Shown: positions 25,942-33,527, numbered from the stretch's first letter. The stretch is 35,915 nt of DNA from Thermoleophilaceae bacterium (GCA_019683805.1 JADGHQ010000023.1:1-35915), one strand, 5' to 3'. Notes: generated from the letters alone by a model not told the origin. Numbers and translations: made by a program.

Positions 25942-26726
25942 CTCGACGTCAACTTCCGCGCCTGCCTGCCGATCGCCGCGAGCACGGCGCGCACGCCCTG
26001 CTCGCTGTTCGCCACGTGAACGTCCATCGCCTCGTAGGCCGCCTGCTCGTCGCGCGCCTCGATCGCGTCCGCGACGGCCTCGTGCTCGCCCGAGAGCCGC
26101 CGGTGCCAGAGATCGGACTCGGGCAGCAGGCTCATCGCGTCGTTCAGCTCCATGCGGATCTGCTCGATCGCCTTGACCGCGAAGCGGTTGCGGGTGCCGC
26201 GCGCCACGGCCAGGTGGAACTCGGTGTCGTGGCGCATGTACTCCGGCTCCTCCTCGGCCTCCGCCATCGCCTCGATCGCCCGGCGCATCGCGGTCACGTC
26301 GGCCTTGCGGCGGGTGGCGGCCGCGAGCCGCGCGACCGCCGGCTCGACGATGCGCCTGTACACGAGCCGCTCCTCGATCTCCTCGCGGCGGCGCCTCAGC
26401 CGCGTGATCAGCTCGTCCATCGCCAGCGAGTCCTCGGTCGGCTCGGACACGAACGTGCCGCCCCCGCGTCCGCGCCGCGCCTCGACGAGGTGGTCGGCCT
26501 CGAGCAGCCGCAGCGCGTGCTGGATCGTCGGCCTGCCCACGCCGAACATCTGCGCGAGCTCGCGCTCGGAGGGGAGCGACTCGCCGGGCTGGATCAGCCT
26601 CAGGGCAATGTGCCGGCGTATCTGCTCGGCCACGTACTCGTGCGCGCGCAGCTGCTGGATCGGGTCGAACTTCACCTTCGGCCGCCTGGGGCGCTCCCGC
26701 GCGCCCGTCTCCGCCTCAACGGCCAC
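25938..26726 (-). CDS. GntR/FadR-type (FCD) transcriptional regulator
   Basis: 262 residues from GTG 26726, with GAGGAGG six bases upstream; the start overlaps the amidotransferase stop. The winged helix-turn-helix lies at about 28-95 (LPSERELAQMFGVGRPTIQHALRLLE). The FCD effector domain, about 110-255, has the metal-binding pattern: Asp and His of RHDTEFHLA, His of GEHEAVADAIEARD and His of MDVHVAN. The effector is probably an organic acid or an amine-derived acid. Lying third in the operon, it can autoregulate; the palindrome at 28861-28873 is the obvious candidate operator. Confidence 0.93.
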   Translation of the reverse strand: MAVEAETGARERPRRPKVKFDPIQQLRAHEYVAEQIRRHIALRLIQPGESLPSERELAQMFGVGRPTIQHALRLLEADHLVEARRGRGGGTFVSEPTEDSLAMDELITRLRRRREEIEERLVYRRIVEPAVARLAAATRRKADVTAMRRAIEAMAEAEEEPEYMRHDTEFHLAVARGTRNRFAVKAIEQIRMELNDAMSLLPESDLWHRRLSGEHEAVADAIEARDEQAAYEAMDVHVANSEQGVRAVLAAIGRQARKLTSR

Positions 26727-27435
26727 CTGCAACCTCCTCCTCGTCCTGCCTGCGGGCGACCCTGTCGAGGAAGGCGCCGAGCAGCCTCCACGCATGGGCG
26801 CGCGACGCCTCCGCCCGCTCGTACGTCTCCTCTAGCAGCCTGTCGGGATCCACGCCCTCGGCGTCGAGCTCGTGCCGGTACACGCGGACCCACTCCTCCA
26901 TGATCTCGGGCGTGACCTCGGGGTGGAACTGGATCCCGAGGCTGCGGCCGATCGTGTAGGCCTGCGGGCCGACCGGGCTGTCGGCGAGCAGGGTTGAGCC
27001 CGGCGGCGGCTCGAACACGTCGAAGTGCCACTGGAACCACGGCCCGTGGGGCACGACGTCGGGCTTGCGGCTGCGCACAGGCAGCCAGCCGATCTCCGAC
27101 TGCTGCGAGCGGTAGACGTCGCCGCCCAGCACGCGCGCGAGCAGCTGACCGCCGAAGCAGACGCCGAGGATCGGCACCTCCGCCGCGTAGGCGTCGCGCA
27201 TCATCTGCATCTCGCGCCCGAGCCAGGGCAGCGTGTCGTCGTAGGCCGGGAACTCCGACCCGAGCGACACCAGGAGCCCGTATTCGCGGGGGTCCGGGTC
27301 GCTCTGCTCGACGTCGATCTGGTGCACGTCGACGTCCGCGCCGAGCTCGTCGAGCCACTGGAAGAGGAGCCCGCCCGGGGTGGCGCGCTCGTGCTCGATG
27401 ACCAGCGCCCGGAGCGGACGGTCGAGCGCGCTCAA
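26716..27435 (-). CDS. Class I glutamine amidotransferase-like protein
   Basis: 239 residues from TTG 27435, with GGGGGAGG four bases upstream; the start overlaps the stop of aminotransferase A as TTGA. The GuaA-like hydrolase fold is clear: nucleophile Cys93 in GVCFGGQLLARVLGG, His171 and Glu173 in FHPEV, and SEIGWLPV in between. There is no synthetase domain fused or next to it, so it may hydrolyse gamma-glutamyl amides like PuuD, giving the operon two hydrolases of different subfamilies. Alternatively it feeds ammonia to a partner. The first reading is inference from context. Confidence 0.9.
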   Translation of the reverse strand: MSALDRPLRALVIEHERATPGGLLFQWLDELGADVDVHQIDVEQSDPDPREYGLLVSLGSEFPAYDDTLPWLGREMQMMRDAYAAEVPILGVCFGGQLLARVLGGDVYRSQQSEIGWLPVRSRKPDVVPHGPWFQWHFDVFEPPPGSTLLADSPVGPQAYTIGRSLGIQFHPEVTPEIMEEWVRVYRHELDAEGVDPDRLLEETYERAEASRAHAWRLLGAFLDRVARRQDEEEVAGGR

Positions 27436-28832
27436 CGGCCCTCCCCCGCCGGGGCGGCGGCGCCCGCCGCCCCGTCCTTGCGGCCCTCGAGCTCGCGCTC
27501 CACCTCGGCGGCCACGTCGCGGATGACGCCGGCGAAGCGCTCGACCATCTCTGCGAGCTCGGCGTCGGAGGCGATGAACGGCGGCGCGAACAGGCTCTGG
27601 TCGCCCGCGTAGCCGTCGCCCGTGGGCTGCGTCGAGAGGATCACCAGCCCGCGCTCGAGCGCGAGGTCGTCGATCCGCCCGGCGACGCCGAGGTCCGCGG
27701 GCAGGAGCTCGTCGCGGTTGCGCGGGTCGACGTAGGAGACGCCCAGCAGGTAGCCGTGGCCGCGCACCTCGCGCACCATGGCGACGTCCGCGAGCGCGTC
27801 CTCGAGCTCCTGGCGCAGCCGCGGCCCGCGCTCGGCGACCCGCTCGACCAGCCGCTCCTCGCGCAGTACGTCGATCACGGCCGAGCCCACGGCGCAGAGC
27901 AGCGGCGCGCCGCCCCAGGTGTGGCCGAGCGGGAAGCGGCCGGACCCCTGGGCGATCGCGTCGTACACGTGCTCGCGGCAGAGCGTGGCGCCGATCGCCG
28001 CGTAGCCCGCGCCGAGGCCCTTGGCGGTGGCGATGATGTCCGGCACGAGCGGCAGGTGGTCCGCCGCGAACCAGGCGCCGGTGCGGCCCATGCCGGTGAC
28101 GACCTCGTCGAAGCAGATCAGGAACCCGTACCGCTCGCGCCGCTCCGCGAGGCCCTCCCAGAAGCGCTTGGGCGGCGTGTACGCGGGCAGCGCCGCGGCG
28201 CTGATCGCCTCGCAGAAGAAGGCGGCGACGTTCTCGGGCCCGGCCTGCTCGAGCGCGCGGTCGAGCGCCTCGAGCGCCGCCTCGCCGCTCGGGTCGAAGC
28301 GCCAGGTGCTCGGGGGGATGTGGAGGTGGCTTGCGATGTACGGCTCGAGCGACCCCCACAGGCCGGGGCGCCCGGTGAGCGAGAGCGTGGCGGTGGTGGG
28401 CCCGTGGTAGGCCTGCGCGGGGGAGACGATCTGCCACCGGCTCGGCTCGCCGCGCTCCACGTGGTAGCTGCGCGCGAGCCGGATCGCGGCCTCGTTCGCC
28501 TCGGCTCCGCCGGTCACGAAGTGCACCCTCGTGAAGCCATCCGGCGCGACGCTCACGAGCTCGCGCGCGAGCCGCTCCTGCGCCGGGTTGGTGAGGCGCT
28601 CGGTGTGCACGTAGGCGAGCTCCTCCGCCTGCCTGCGCGCTACCTCCACGAGGTCGTGCCTGCTGTGGCCGAGGGTCGACGCCATCGACCCGCCGCTCAT
28701 CGCGTCGAGGTAGCGGCGGCCGGCGGAGTCCTCGAGCCACACTCCGTCGCCGCGCACGATCACCGGGTAGCGCCTGTCGAGCTCGGGCGGCAGGACGCGG
28801 GTCGCTGAACTCTCGACGAGCGTGCCGGTCAC
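27432..28832 (-). CDS. Class III aminotransferase A
   Basis: First gene of the operon. 466 residues from GTG 28832, with GGGAGG eight bases upstream. PLP motifs: TGGAEANEAAIRLAR, AYHGPT, FDEVVTGMGRTG with Asp242 and the Schiff-base Lys271 in ATAKGLGAGYA. The usual EPV/EPI block reads CEAIS, so the Pro is lost, a difference from aminotransferase B (CEPVS) that may reflect substrate change. Same length and Ala/Pro tail as B, indicating duplication. Probable role: transamination of a diamine, its gamma-glutamyl derivative or the resulting amino acid (GABA or beta-alanine type). Confidence 0.93.
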   Translation of the reverse strand: MTGTLVESSATRVLPPELDRRYPVIVRGDGVWLEDSAGRRYLDAMSGGSMASTLGHSRHDLVEVARRQAEELAYVHTERLTNPAQERLARELVSVAPDGFTRVHFVTGGAEANEAAIRLARSYHVERGEPSRWQIVSPAQAYHGPTTATLSLTGRPGLWGSLEPYIASHLHIPPSTWRFDPSGEAALEALDRALEQAGPENVAAFFCEAISAAALPAYTPPKRFWEGLAERRERYGFLICFDEVVTGMGRTGAWFAADHLPLVPDIIATAKGLGAGYAAIGATLCREHVYDAIAQGSGRFPLGHTWGGAPLLCAVGSAVIDVLREERLVERVAERGPRLRQELEDALADVAMVREVRGHGYLLGVSYVDPRNRDELLPADLGVAGRIDDLALERGLVILSTQPTGDGYAGDQSLFAPPFIASDAELAEMVERFAGVIRDVAAEVERELEGRKDGAAGAAAPAGEGR

Positions 28833-28860
28833 GTGCAGATCCTCCCTCTCTCAGAACCGC

Positions 28861-28873
28861 AATTGGTCCAGTT
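28861..28873. promoter_or_regulatory. Candidate GntR operator in divergent promoter region
   Basis: AATTGG-T-CCAGTT: 6-bp arms around one base, matching in five of six pairs. The ATTGGT half resembles FadR/PdhR-family half-sites. It lies just downstream of the start site expected from the operon's TATAAG box, so binding should block early transcription. A second half-site of the same type, ACCAAA at 28964-28969, lies before the divergent aldehyde dehydrogenase gene. Confidence 0.5.
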
Positions 28874-28880
28874 AGGGGTC

Positions 28881-28909
28881 CTTATAGCACCATACGCGGC
28901 GGCAGTCGA
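28881..28909 (-). promoter_or_regulatory. Promoter of the amine-catabolic operon
   Basis: On the minus strand TCGACT (28909-28904) and TATAAG (28886-28881) are separated by exactly 17 bases, matching the housekeeping consensus in four and five of six positions. Transcription would start near 28874, about 40 bases upstream of the aminotransferase A GTG. Confidence 0.6.
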
Positions 28910-28922
28910 GGGCGGGCGCGGG

Positions 28923-28951
28923 TTGACTTGCGATCTGGCCGCTGCTAAAGG
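28923..28951 (+). promoter_or_regulatory. Candidate promoter of the aldehyde dehydrogenase gene
   Basis: TTGACT at 28923-28928 is a five-of-six -35 match; 17 bases further TAAAGG at 28946-28951 is a poor -10. Transcription would start about 50 bases before the GTG at 29009. The weak -10 suggests that activation is needed. Confidence 0.4.
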
Positions 28952-29008
28952 ACTTACCTTCAGACCAAATCGTTCGAGGCGGGTCGTTGAGCGGCCCAGG
29001 AGGTCGGC

Positions 29009-30385
29009 GTGGCCACGAGCACCGAGTCGATGTTGAAGGTCGTCGAGCCTGCCACCGAGCAGGTCCTCGCGGAGATCCCCCAGGCCGGCGTCGAGGAGGC
29101 CGACGCCGCGATCGCGCGGGCGAAGGAAGCCTTCCCGGCCTGGAAGCGAATCGCGCCGGGCGAGCGCGCGGCGATCATGCGCGCGATCGCCTCGGCGATC
29201 TCCGCCAAGGCGGAGGATCTCGCGCGGCTCGAGGCGCGCAACGTCGGCAAGCCGATCGGCGACGCGCGCGCCGAGGTCGGGCTCGTGGTGGACGTCTTCA
29301 ACTACTACGCGGGCGCGCCCGAGCGGCTGCTCGGCGAGACGATCCCGGTCGCCGGCGGGGTCGACATGACCTTCCGCGAGCCGCTCGGCGTCGTCGGCCT
29401 GATCACGCCCTGGAACTTCCCGCTCCCGATCGCCTCGTGGAAGGTCGCCCCCGCGCTCGCCGCGGGCAACACGGTGGTGCTGAAGCCCGCTGAGCTGACG
29501 CCGCTGACGGCGCTCGAGCTCGAGCGGATCGCGCGCGAGGCGGGGCTCCCCGAGGGCGTGCTGAACGTCGTCGTGGGCCCCGGGCGCGTGGTCGGCGAGC
29601 GGCTCGTCGAGCACCCCGACGTGGCGAAGGTCGCGTTCACCGGCTCGACGGCGGTCGGGCGCCGCGTGAGCCAGCTCGCCTCGGAGCGGATCAAGCGCGT
29701 CACGCTCGAGCTGGGGGGCAAGTCCGCGAACATCGTGTTCGCCGACGCCGACCTCGAGAAGGCCGCCGCCTCCGCGCCGCTCGCCGTGTTCGGCAACGCC
29801 GGCCAGGACTGCTGCGCGCGCTCGCGCATCCTGGTGCAGCGCTCGGCGCTCGACGCGTTCATGGGCGCGCTCGAGGACGCCGTCGAGGCGCTGCGCGTGG
29901 GCGACCCGCTCGACGAGTCCACGCAGATGGGGCCGCTGATCTCGGCCGACCAGCGCGAGAAGGTGGGCTCGTACGTGGGCGACGGCGCCCCGGTCGCGAT
30001 CCGCGGCAGCGCGCCCGAGGGACCGGGCTACTGGTTCCCGCCCACGGTGCTCGCGCCCGTCTCGAACGACGACCGCGCCGCGCGCGAGGAGATCTTCGGG
30101 CCCGTGGCCTGCGTGATCCCGTTCGACACCGAGGAGGAGGCTGTCGCGATCGCGAACGACACCGAGTACGGCCTCTCCGGCTCGATCTGGACGACGAACG
30201 GGGCGCGCGCGCTGCGCGTGGCGCGCGGGCTCGAGACCGGCACGATCTCGGTCAACTCGAACACGTCCGTGCGCGTCACGACGCCGTTCGGCGGCTTCAA
30301 GCAGTCGGGCCTCGGCCGCGAGCTCGGGCCGCACGCGCTCGACTACTACACGGAGCTCAAGAACGTCTTCATGAGCACCGAGTGA
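29009..30385 (+). CDS. NAD-dependent aldehyde dehydrogenase, PuuC-like
   Basis: Oxidises an aldehyde to the acid; in this context probably (gamma-glutamyl-)aminobutyraldehyde or a related aminoaldehyde. 458 residues from GTG 29009 with AGGAGG five bases upstream. LITPWNFPLP at about 131-140, the cofactor stretch FTGSTAVGRRV, the general base Glu234 in LELGGKSAN and the nucleophile Cys268 in GQDCCARSR are all present, as are EEIFGPV and the C-terminal PFGGFKQSGLGRE. It is somewhat shorter than typical members because of a trimmed loop near 305-320. It is divergent from the amine operon and shares its control region. Confidence 0.94.
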   Translation: MATSTESMLKVVEPATEQVLAEIPQAGVEEADAAIARAKEAFPAWKRIAPGERAAIMRAIASAISAKAEDLARLEARNVGKPIGDARAEVGLVVDVFNYYAGAPERLLGETIPVAGGVDMTFREPLGVVGLITPWNFPLPIASWKVAPALAAGNTVVLKPAELTPLTALELERIAREAGLPEGVLNVVVGPGRVVGERLVEHPDVAKVAFTGSTAVGRRVSQLASERIKRVTLELGGKSANIVFADADLEKAAASAPLAVFGNAGQDCCARSRILVQRSALDAFMGALEDAVEALRVGDPLDESTQMGPLISADQREKVGSYVGDGAPVAIRGSAPEGPGYWFPPTVLAPVSNDDRAAREEIFGPVACVIPFDTEEEAVAIANDTEYGLSGSIWTTNGARALRVARGLETGTISVNSNTSVRVTTPFGGFKQSGLGRELGPHALDYYTELKNVFMSTE

Positions 30386-30405
30386 GCGGCGGGGAGCCTG
30401 AGCTC

Positions 30406-31353
30406 ATGCGGGCGGTGCAGGCCGTCCGCTTCGGCGGGCCGGAGGCGCTCGAGCTCGTGGAAGTGGAGCGCCCCTCCCCCATCTCGACGGAGGTGCGGGT
30501 CGCGGTGGCGGCCGCGGGCGTGAACCCGGTGGACTGCAAGACGCGCCGCGGCGAGGGCGTGGCGCGCTGGGTCGGGGCGCCGCCTTTCATCCCGGGCTGG
30601 GACGTGGCCGGCACGGTCGACGCGACGGGGTACGGCGTGACGCGCCTCGCGGTGGGCGATCGCGTGCTCGGCATGCCGTGGTTCCCGCGCCGGGCGGGCG
30701 CCTACGCAGAGCATGTGACGGCGCCGTCGCGCCAGCTCGCCCGCGTGCCCGACGGGATGGACTTGCGCGAGGCCGCGGCCCTGCCGCTAGCGGGGCTCAC
30801 GGCGTGGCAGTCGCTCGTCGACGCGGCCGACCTGCGAGCCGGCCAGACCGTGCTCGTGCTGGGAGCCGCCGGCGGCGTGGGGCACCTGGCCGTGCAGGTG
30901 GCGAAGGCGCGCGGAGCGTCGGTCGTGGCGAGCGCGCGGCCGGAGCGGCACGCCTTCCTCCGCGAGCTGGGCGCGGACGAGCTGGTGGACCGGACGAGCG
31001 TGCCCACGGCGCAGGCGGCGCGCGAGGTCGACGTGGCGCTCGACCTGCTTGGAGGCGAGCACACGCGCGCCGCGCTCGAGACGGTCCGGCCCGGCGGCGT
31101 GCTCCTGGCGGTGGCGGACGGCGCCGACGAGCGCGTGCTCGCCGAGGCCGAGCGCCGTGGCGTGCGCGTGAGCGAGCCGCTCGTGGAGCCCGACGGGCAC
31201 GGGCTCGAGCTGCTCCTCGCGCTGATGGGCGAGGGCAGGCTGCGCGTGACGGTGGAGGAGGCGCTGCCCCTCGCCGACGCGCGGCGCGCGCACGAGCGGG
31301 TCGAGGCCGGGGGCGTGCGGGGCAAGCTCGTGCTGGAGGTCGGGGCGGGCTGA
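30406..31353 (+). CDS. NADPH:quinone oxidoreductase-like MDR protein
   Basis: 315 residues from ATG 30406, with GGGGAG nine bases upstream and the family's usual opening MRAVQAVRFGGPEALEL; GTG 30382, overlapping the aldehyde dehydrogenase stop as GTGA, is an alternative. GroES-like domain with PGWDVAGTV and VGDRV, then a Rossmann motif LGAAGGVGHLAVQ at about 152-164. The zinc ligands of alcohol dehydrogenases are absent, which fits zeta-crystallin-type quinone or enone reductases. It is co-transcribed with the aldehyde dehydrogenase, so it may reduce a by-product of the pathway. Confidence 0.88.
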   Translation: MRAVQAVRFGGPEALELVEVERPSPISTEVRVAVAAAGVNPVDCKTRRGEGVARWVGAPPFIPGWDVAGTVDATGYGVTRLAVGDRVLGMPWFPRRAGAYAEHVTAPSRQLARVPDGMDLREAAALPLAGLTAWQSLVDAADLRAGQTVLVLGAAGGVGHLAVQVAKARGASVVASARPERHAFLRELGADELVDRTSVPTAQAAREVDVALDLLGGEHTRAALETVRPGGVLLAVADGADERVLAEAERRGVRVSEPLVEPDGHGLELLLALMGEGRLRVTVEEALPLADARRAHERVEAGGVRGKLVLEVGAG

Positions 31354-31380
31354 CGTCGGGCGCCCCCGCGCTGCCGACCG

Positions 31381-31836
31381 TCAGCGCGTGACCCAGGAGT
31401 CAGGCCGGCTCGCGAGCCGGGCGACCCGGGCGGGGAGCTTGCCCGCGGAGATGTCGGCGATCGTTGTGCCCTCGAGCACCTCGCGCACGTTCGTCCGCAG
31501 CGCGATCCACACGTCCTGCAGTGCCGCGGCGTTGCCGCCGTAGTGGACGTCCTCGGGCGGGGCGCCGCGCACGTCGGCGAGCGGCCCCTCCACCGCGCGG
31601 ATCACGTCCGCGACGGTGATCTGGCCCGCGGGCCTCGCGAGGCGGTGCCCGCCCTCGCGGCCGCGCTGGCTCGCCACGATCCGCGCCCGCCGCAGCTCGT
31701 GCAGGATCTTCTGGAGGAACTGCAACGGGATTCCCTGCGCCTCGGCGACGGCCTCCGCCGTGACCGCCCGCTCGCCGGCCGCCGCCAGCTCCGCGACCGC
31801 GCGCACCGCGTAATCAGCCTTCGCCGAGACTCGCAT
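31381..31836 (-). CDS. Rrf2-family regulator lacking cysteines
   Basis: 151 residues from ATG 31836; a GGGAG lies 11 bases upstream. The N-terminal winged helix is typical of Rrf2: MRVSAKADYAVRAVAELA, then IPLQFLQKILHELRRARIVASQRGREGGHRLARPA. The effector half contains no cysteine at all, so the Fe-S cluster ligands of IscR, NsrR and RirA are missing. It could act like CymR, through a protein partner, or bind a small molecule. It is convergent with the quinone oxidoreductase gene, 27 bases apart. No target is obvious; sulfate assimilation genes are 16 kb away. Confidence 0.88.
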   Translation of the reverse strand: MRVSAKADYAVRAVAELAAAGERAVTAEAVAEAQGIPLQFLQKILHELRRARIVASQRGREGGHRLARPAGQITVADVIRAVEGPLADVRGAPPEDVHYGGNAAALQDVWIALRTNVREVLEGTTIADISAGKLPARVARLASRPDSWVTR

Positions 31837-31904
31837 GCGGGGGCATTCTCCCGGAAGGGCCGGGCAGCTGCCGATTCCCGTGTACGGCCAGCGCGCCGGG
31901 GCGA

Positions 31905-32507
31905 CTAGGCCCGATCCCCGAAGACCGCCGCGAGGCGGTCACGCAGCCTTTCGACCTCCTCGTCGTTCAGCACCCGCGAGCGGCGCTCGAGGTGACGGAC
32001 GAGCATTCGCGCGGGGAGGACGGTGACCCCACGAGCCCAGCCGACCGCCGGCTCGAGGTAGGCGCGGCTGAAGACGAGCAGCGGGGTGACCGGCTTGCCG
32101 GTCACCCGCTCGAGCGCCTTCTTCTGTGCGTACGCCTGACGGAGCATGCGCGGGTCAAGCGAGTCGAGCGCACGTCGGCCCGGGTGGCTCTTGGTCTCGA
32201 TCGTGAAGAGGCCGCCAGGGCCGACCACGATGTGATCCACGTTGCCCCGCCCAAGCGAGATGTCGTGGAACGCGAACCAGCCGCGCGCCGCGAGGTCGTC
32301 GAGGATGCGCCCGACCGCCTCCTCCCCCGCCGCCCCGCGCCGCCAGCGCTCGACGGTCGGCACGACCCAGCGATCGAGCGCGGAGACCACGACGATGTCC
32401 ACGGCGAGCGTGACGAGGAACGCCCGGCTCTGGAACCCCGCGACAAGGCCGACGACCGCGGAGACGCCGGCGAGCGCGCCGATCGACGCGATCGCCCTGC
32501 GAGCCAT
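31905..32507 (-). CDS. Membrane protein with nuclease-related domain (NERD)
   Basis: 200 residues from ATG 32507; a longer frame to 32555 is possible. Two hydrophobic segments, about 6-24 and 29-46, anchor a cytoplasmic NERD domain that begins GAAGEEAVGRILDDL and continues NVDHIVVGPGGLFTIETKSH. The nuclease-type residues Glu62, Asp91, Glu104 and Lys106 are visible. The C-terminal part (RVLNDEEVERLRDRL) is helical. NERD proteins are predicted DNA- or RNA-processing enzymes of unclear role. No partner gene is adjacent. Confidence 0.88.
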   Translation of the reverse strand: MARRAIASIGALAGVSAVVGLVAGFQSRAFLVTLAVDIVVVSALDRWVVPTVERWRRGAAGEEAVGRILDDLAARGWFAFHDISLGRGNVDHIVVGPGGLFTIETKSHPGRRALDSLDPRMLRQAYAQKKALERVTGKPVTPLLVFSRAYLEPAVGWARGVTVLPARMLVRHLERRSRVLNDEEVERLRDRLAAVFGDRA

Positions 32508-32612
32508 CCGCCGGGTTCTTGCGCGGGCGTGCTGTCCTGGAGCACGGCGTGGCACGTCGCCAACATCGGCACGCCCACGTGCAGACGTGAGGCTCGCAAG
32601 CCGCCTCCTCCG

Positions 32613-32741
32613 CTAGCTCGAGCCGCGCCCAGCGCCTCTTCCAGGCGGGCGCCGTCCCGCGCGGGGGTCGTAAGGCTCGAAGTGGTCGTCCTCCCAGTAC
32701 GACTGGAAGCTTCCTAGGCCATGCGAAGAGTCGCACCGCAC
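32613..32741 (-). CDS. Possible small protein, 42 residues
   Basis: From GTG 32741 a short frame codes for an aromatic and acidic middle (SFQSYWEDDHFEPYDP) followed by a basic, Gly/Arg-rich tail. This composition is unlike the Ala/Arg noise of antisense frames here. The ribosome binding site is poor (GGGGCC). It lies in the otherwise empty 280-base gap between the NERD gene and the small conserved gene. It may be a real short gene or a decayed end of one. Confidence 0.25.
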   Translation of the reverse strand: MRCDSSHGLGSFQSYWEDDHFEPYDPRAGRRPPGRGAGRGSS

Positions 32742-32787
32742 CAGCGGCCCCAGACACGCAGCCTCCCCGGTCGGTCGGGCCAGGCGG

Positions 32788-33033
32788 TCACGCCGGGCCG
32801 TCGCCCTCGGATCCCTCCGCGCCGGGGGTGTAGGGCACGCCCGGGTACTGGCCCGAGGTCGAGACGGGCGGCAGGGTGACGGGCGTGGCGCCCGGCGGCG
32901 TCGCGACCGCGACCTGCCCCACCTCCACGTCGTCGCGCTCGCGCGCACGCGCGAGCACGTCGTCGACGATCTCACCGGCCTCGGCGAGCGAGCCCGCCTG
33001 GAGCCTGAAGACGACCATGGCCTCAACCTTCAT
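32788..33033 (-). CDS. Small conserved-looking protein of unknown function
   Basis: 81 residues from ATG 33033 with GGGAGGT six bases upstream. Residues 1-50 form a small alpha/beta unit (MKVEAMVVFRLQAGS, then an amphipathic helix AEAGEIVDDVLARARERD and a strand VGQVAVAT); the remaining 30 residues are Pro/Gly-rich and probably disordered. No cysteine, no signal peptide. I do not recognise it. It is divergent from the sigma-like locus with 143 bases between. Confidence 0.65.
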   Translation of the reverse strand: MKVEAMVVFRLQAGSLAEAGEIVDDVLARARERDDVEVGQVAVATPPGATPVTLPPVSTSGQYPGVPYTPGAEGSEGDGPA

Positions 33034-33176
33034 CTGCGCACCTCCCGGGAAGATCGACGCGTCACAGCGGTGACACCCTGACCGGAGGTTCCCCGCCGCG
33101 CGCCGATCTCAGGCCACGCCCCAAGCCCCGGGCGCTCCCTTGTCGGGTTACCGGGCCGTCCGTCGACTCCCCCCTC

Positions 33177-33527
33177 GTGGCCCACCGCGCCTTCCGCGAC
33201 CTCGACGACGGCGAGCTGCTCGAGCTCTTCCTCGAGCACCGCGAAGCTGGCGATCCCGACGCCCGGCAGCGGGCGCAGCTCGCCTGGTCGGTGCTGACGG
33301 CCCGCCACATCGACCGGGTCCGCAGCTACGTCGTCGTCTCCCTCCACCGCAACGGCGGCGCCGGCTCGAACGTCGCCGTGCGCGACGAGGCGGTCAGGCT
33401 CGCCGTCGCGCGGCTGCTCGCGCTCGCGCCGAGCTTCGCGGGCGGGTCGCTGGGGGACTTCCGCCGGGCCGTGCGCCGGGCGGCGAAGCTGGCGTGCGCG
33501 GATGCGCTAGCGGGCAAGAAACGATGA
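33177..33527 (+). CDS. Sigma-region-2-only protein, paralogue of the next gene
   Basis: 116 residues from GTG 33177. Position by position it parallels the first 120 residues of the sigma-like factor at 33612: D-x-E-L-x-x-LF, then W-x-x-L-x-AR-x-x-x-R-x-R, a hydrophobic helix ending in L, FxGG, and a basic FRxA helix ending with ACADAL where the other has TCMDRC. It stops where region 2 ends, so it has no region 4 and cannot recognise a -35 element. No ribosome binding site is evident, suggesting a leaderless mRNA. It might compete for RNA polymerase or act as a decoy for an anti-sigma factor. Confidence 0.65.
   Translation: MAHRAFRDLDDGELLELFLEHREAGDPDARQRAQLAWSVLTARHIDRVRSYVVVSLHRNGGAGSNVAVRDEAVRLAVARLLALAPSFAGGSLGDFRRAVRRAAKLACADALAGKKR

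Noticed and set aside
26716-27435. The amidotransferase as a GMP synthase fragment
   Set aside because: The hydrolase domain is complete with its own start and ribosome binding site and no synthetase domain or remnant follows; it is a stand-alone protein.
27432-28832. Aminotransferase A as glutamate-1-semialdehyde aminomutase or biotin BioA
   Set aside because: There are no heme or biotin genes nearby and its paralogue and neighbours are amine-catabolic; an omega-aminotransferase role fits better.
16533-28832. The amine operon as a mobile or genomic island
   Set aside because: No integrase, transposase, flanking repeats or tRNA junction border it, and composition matches the rest of the window.
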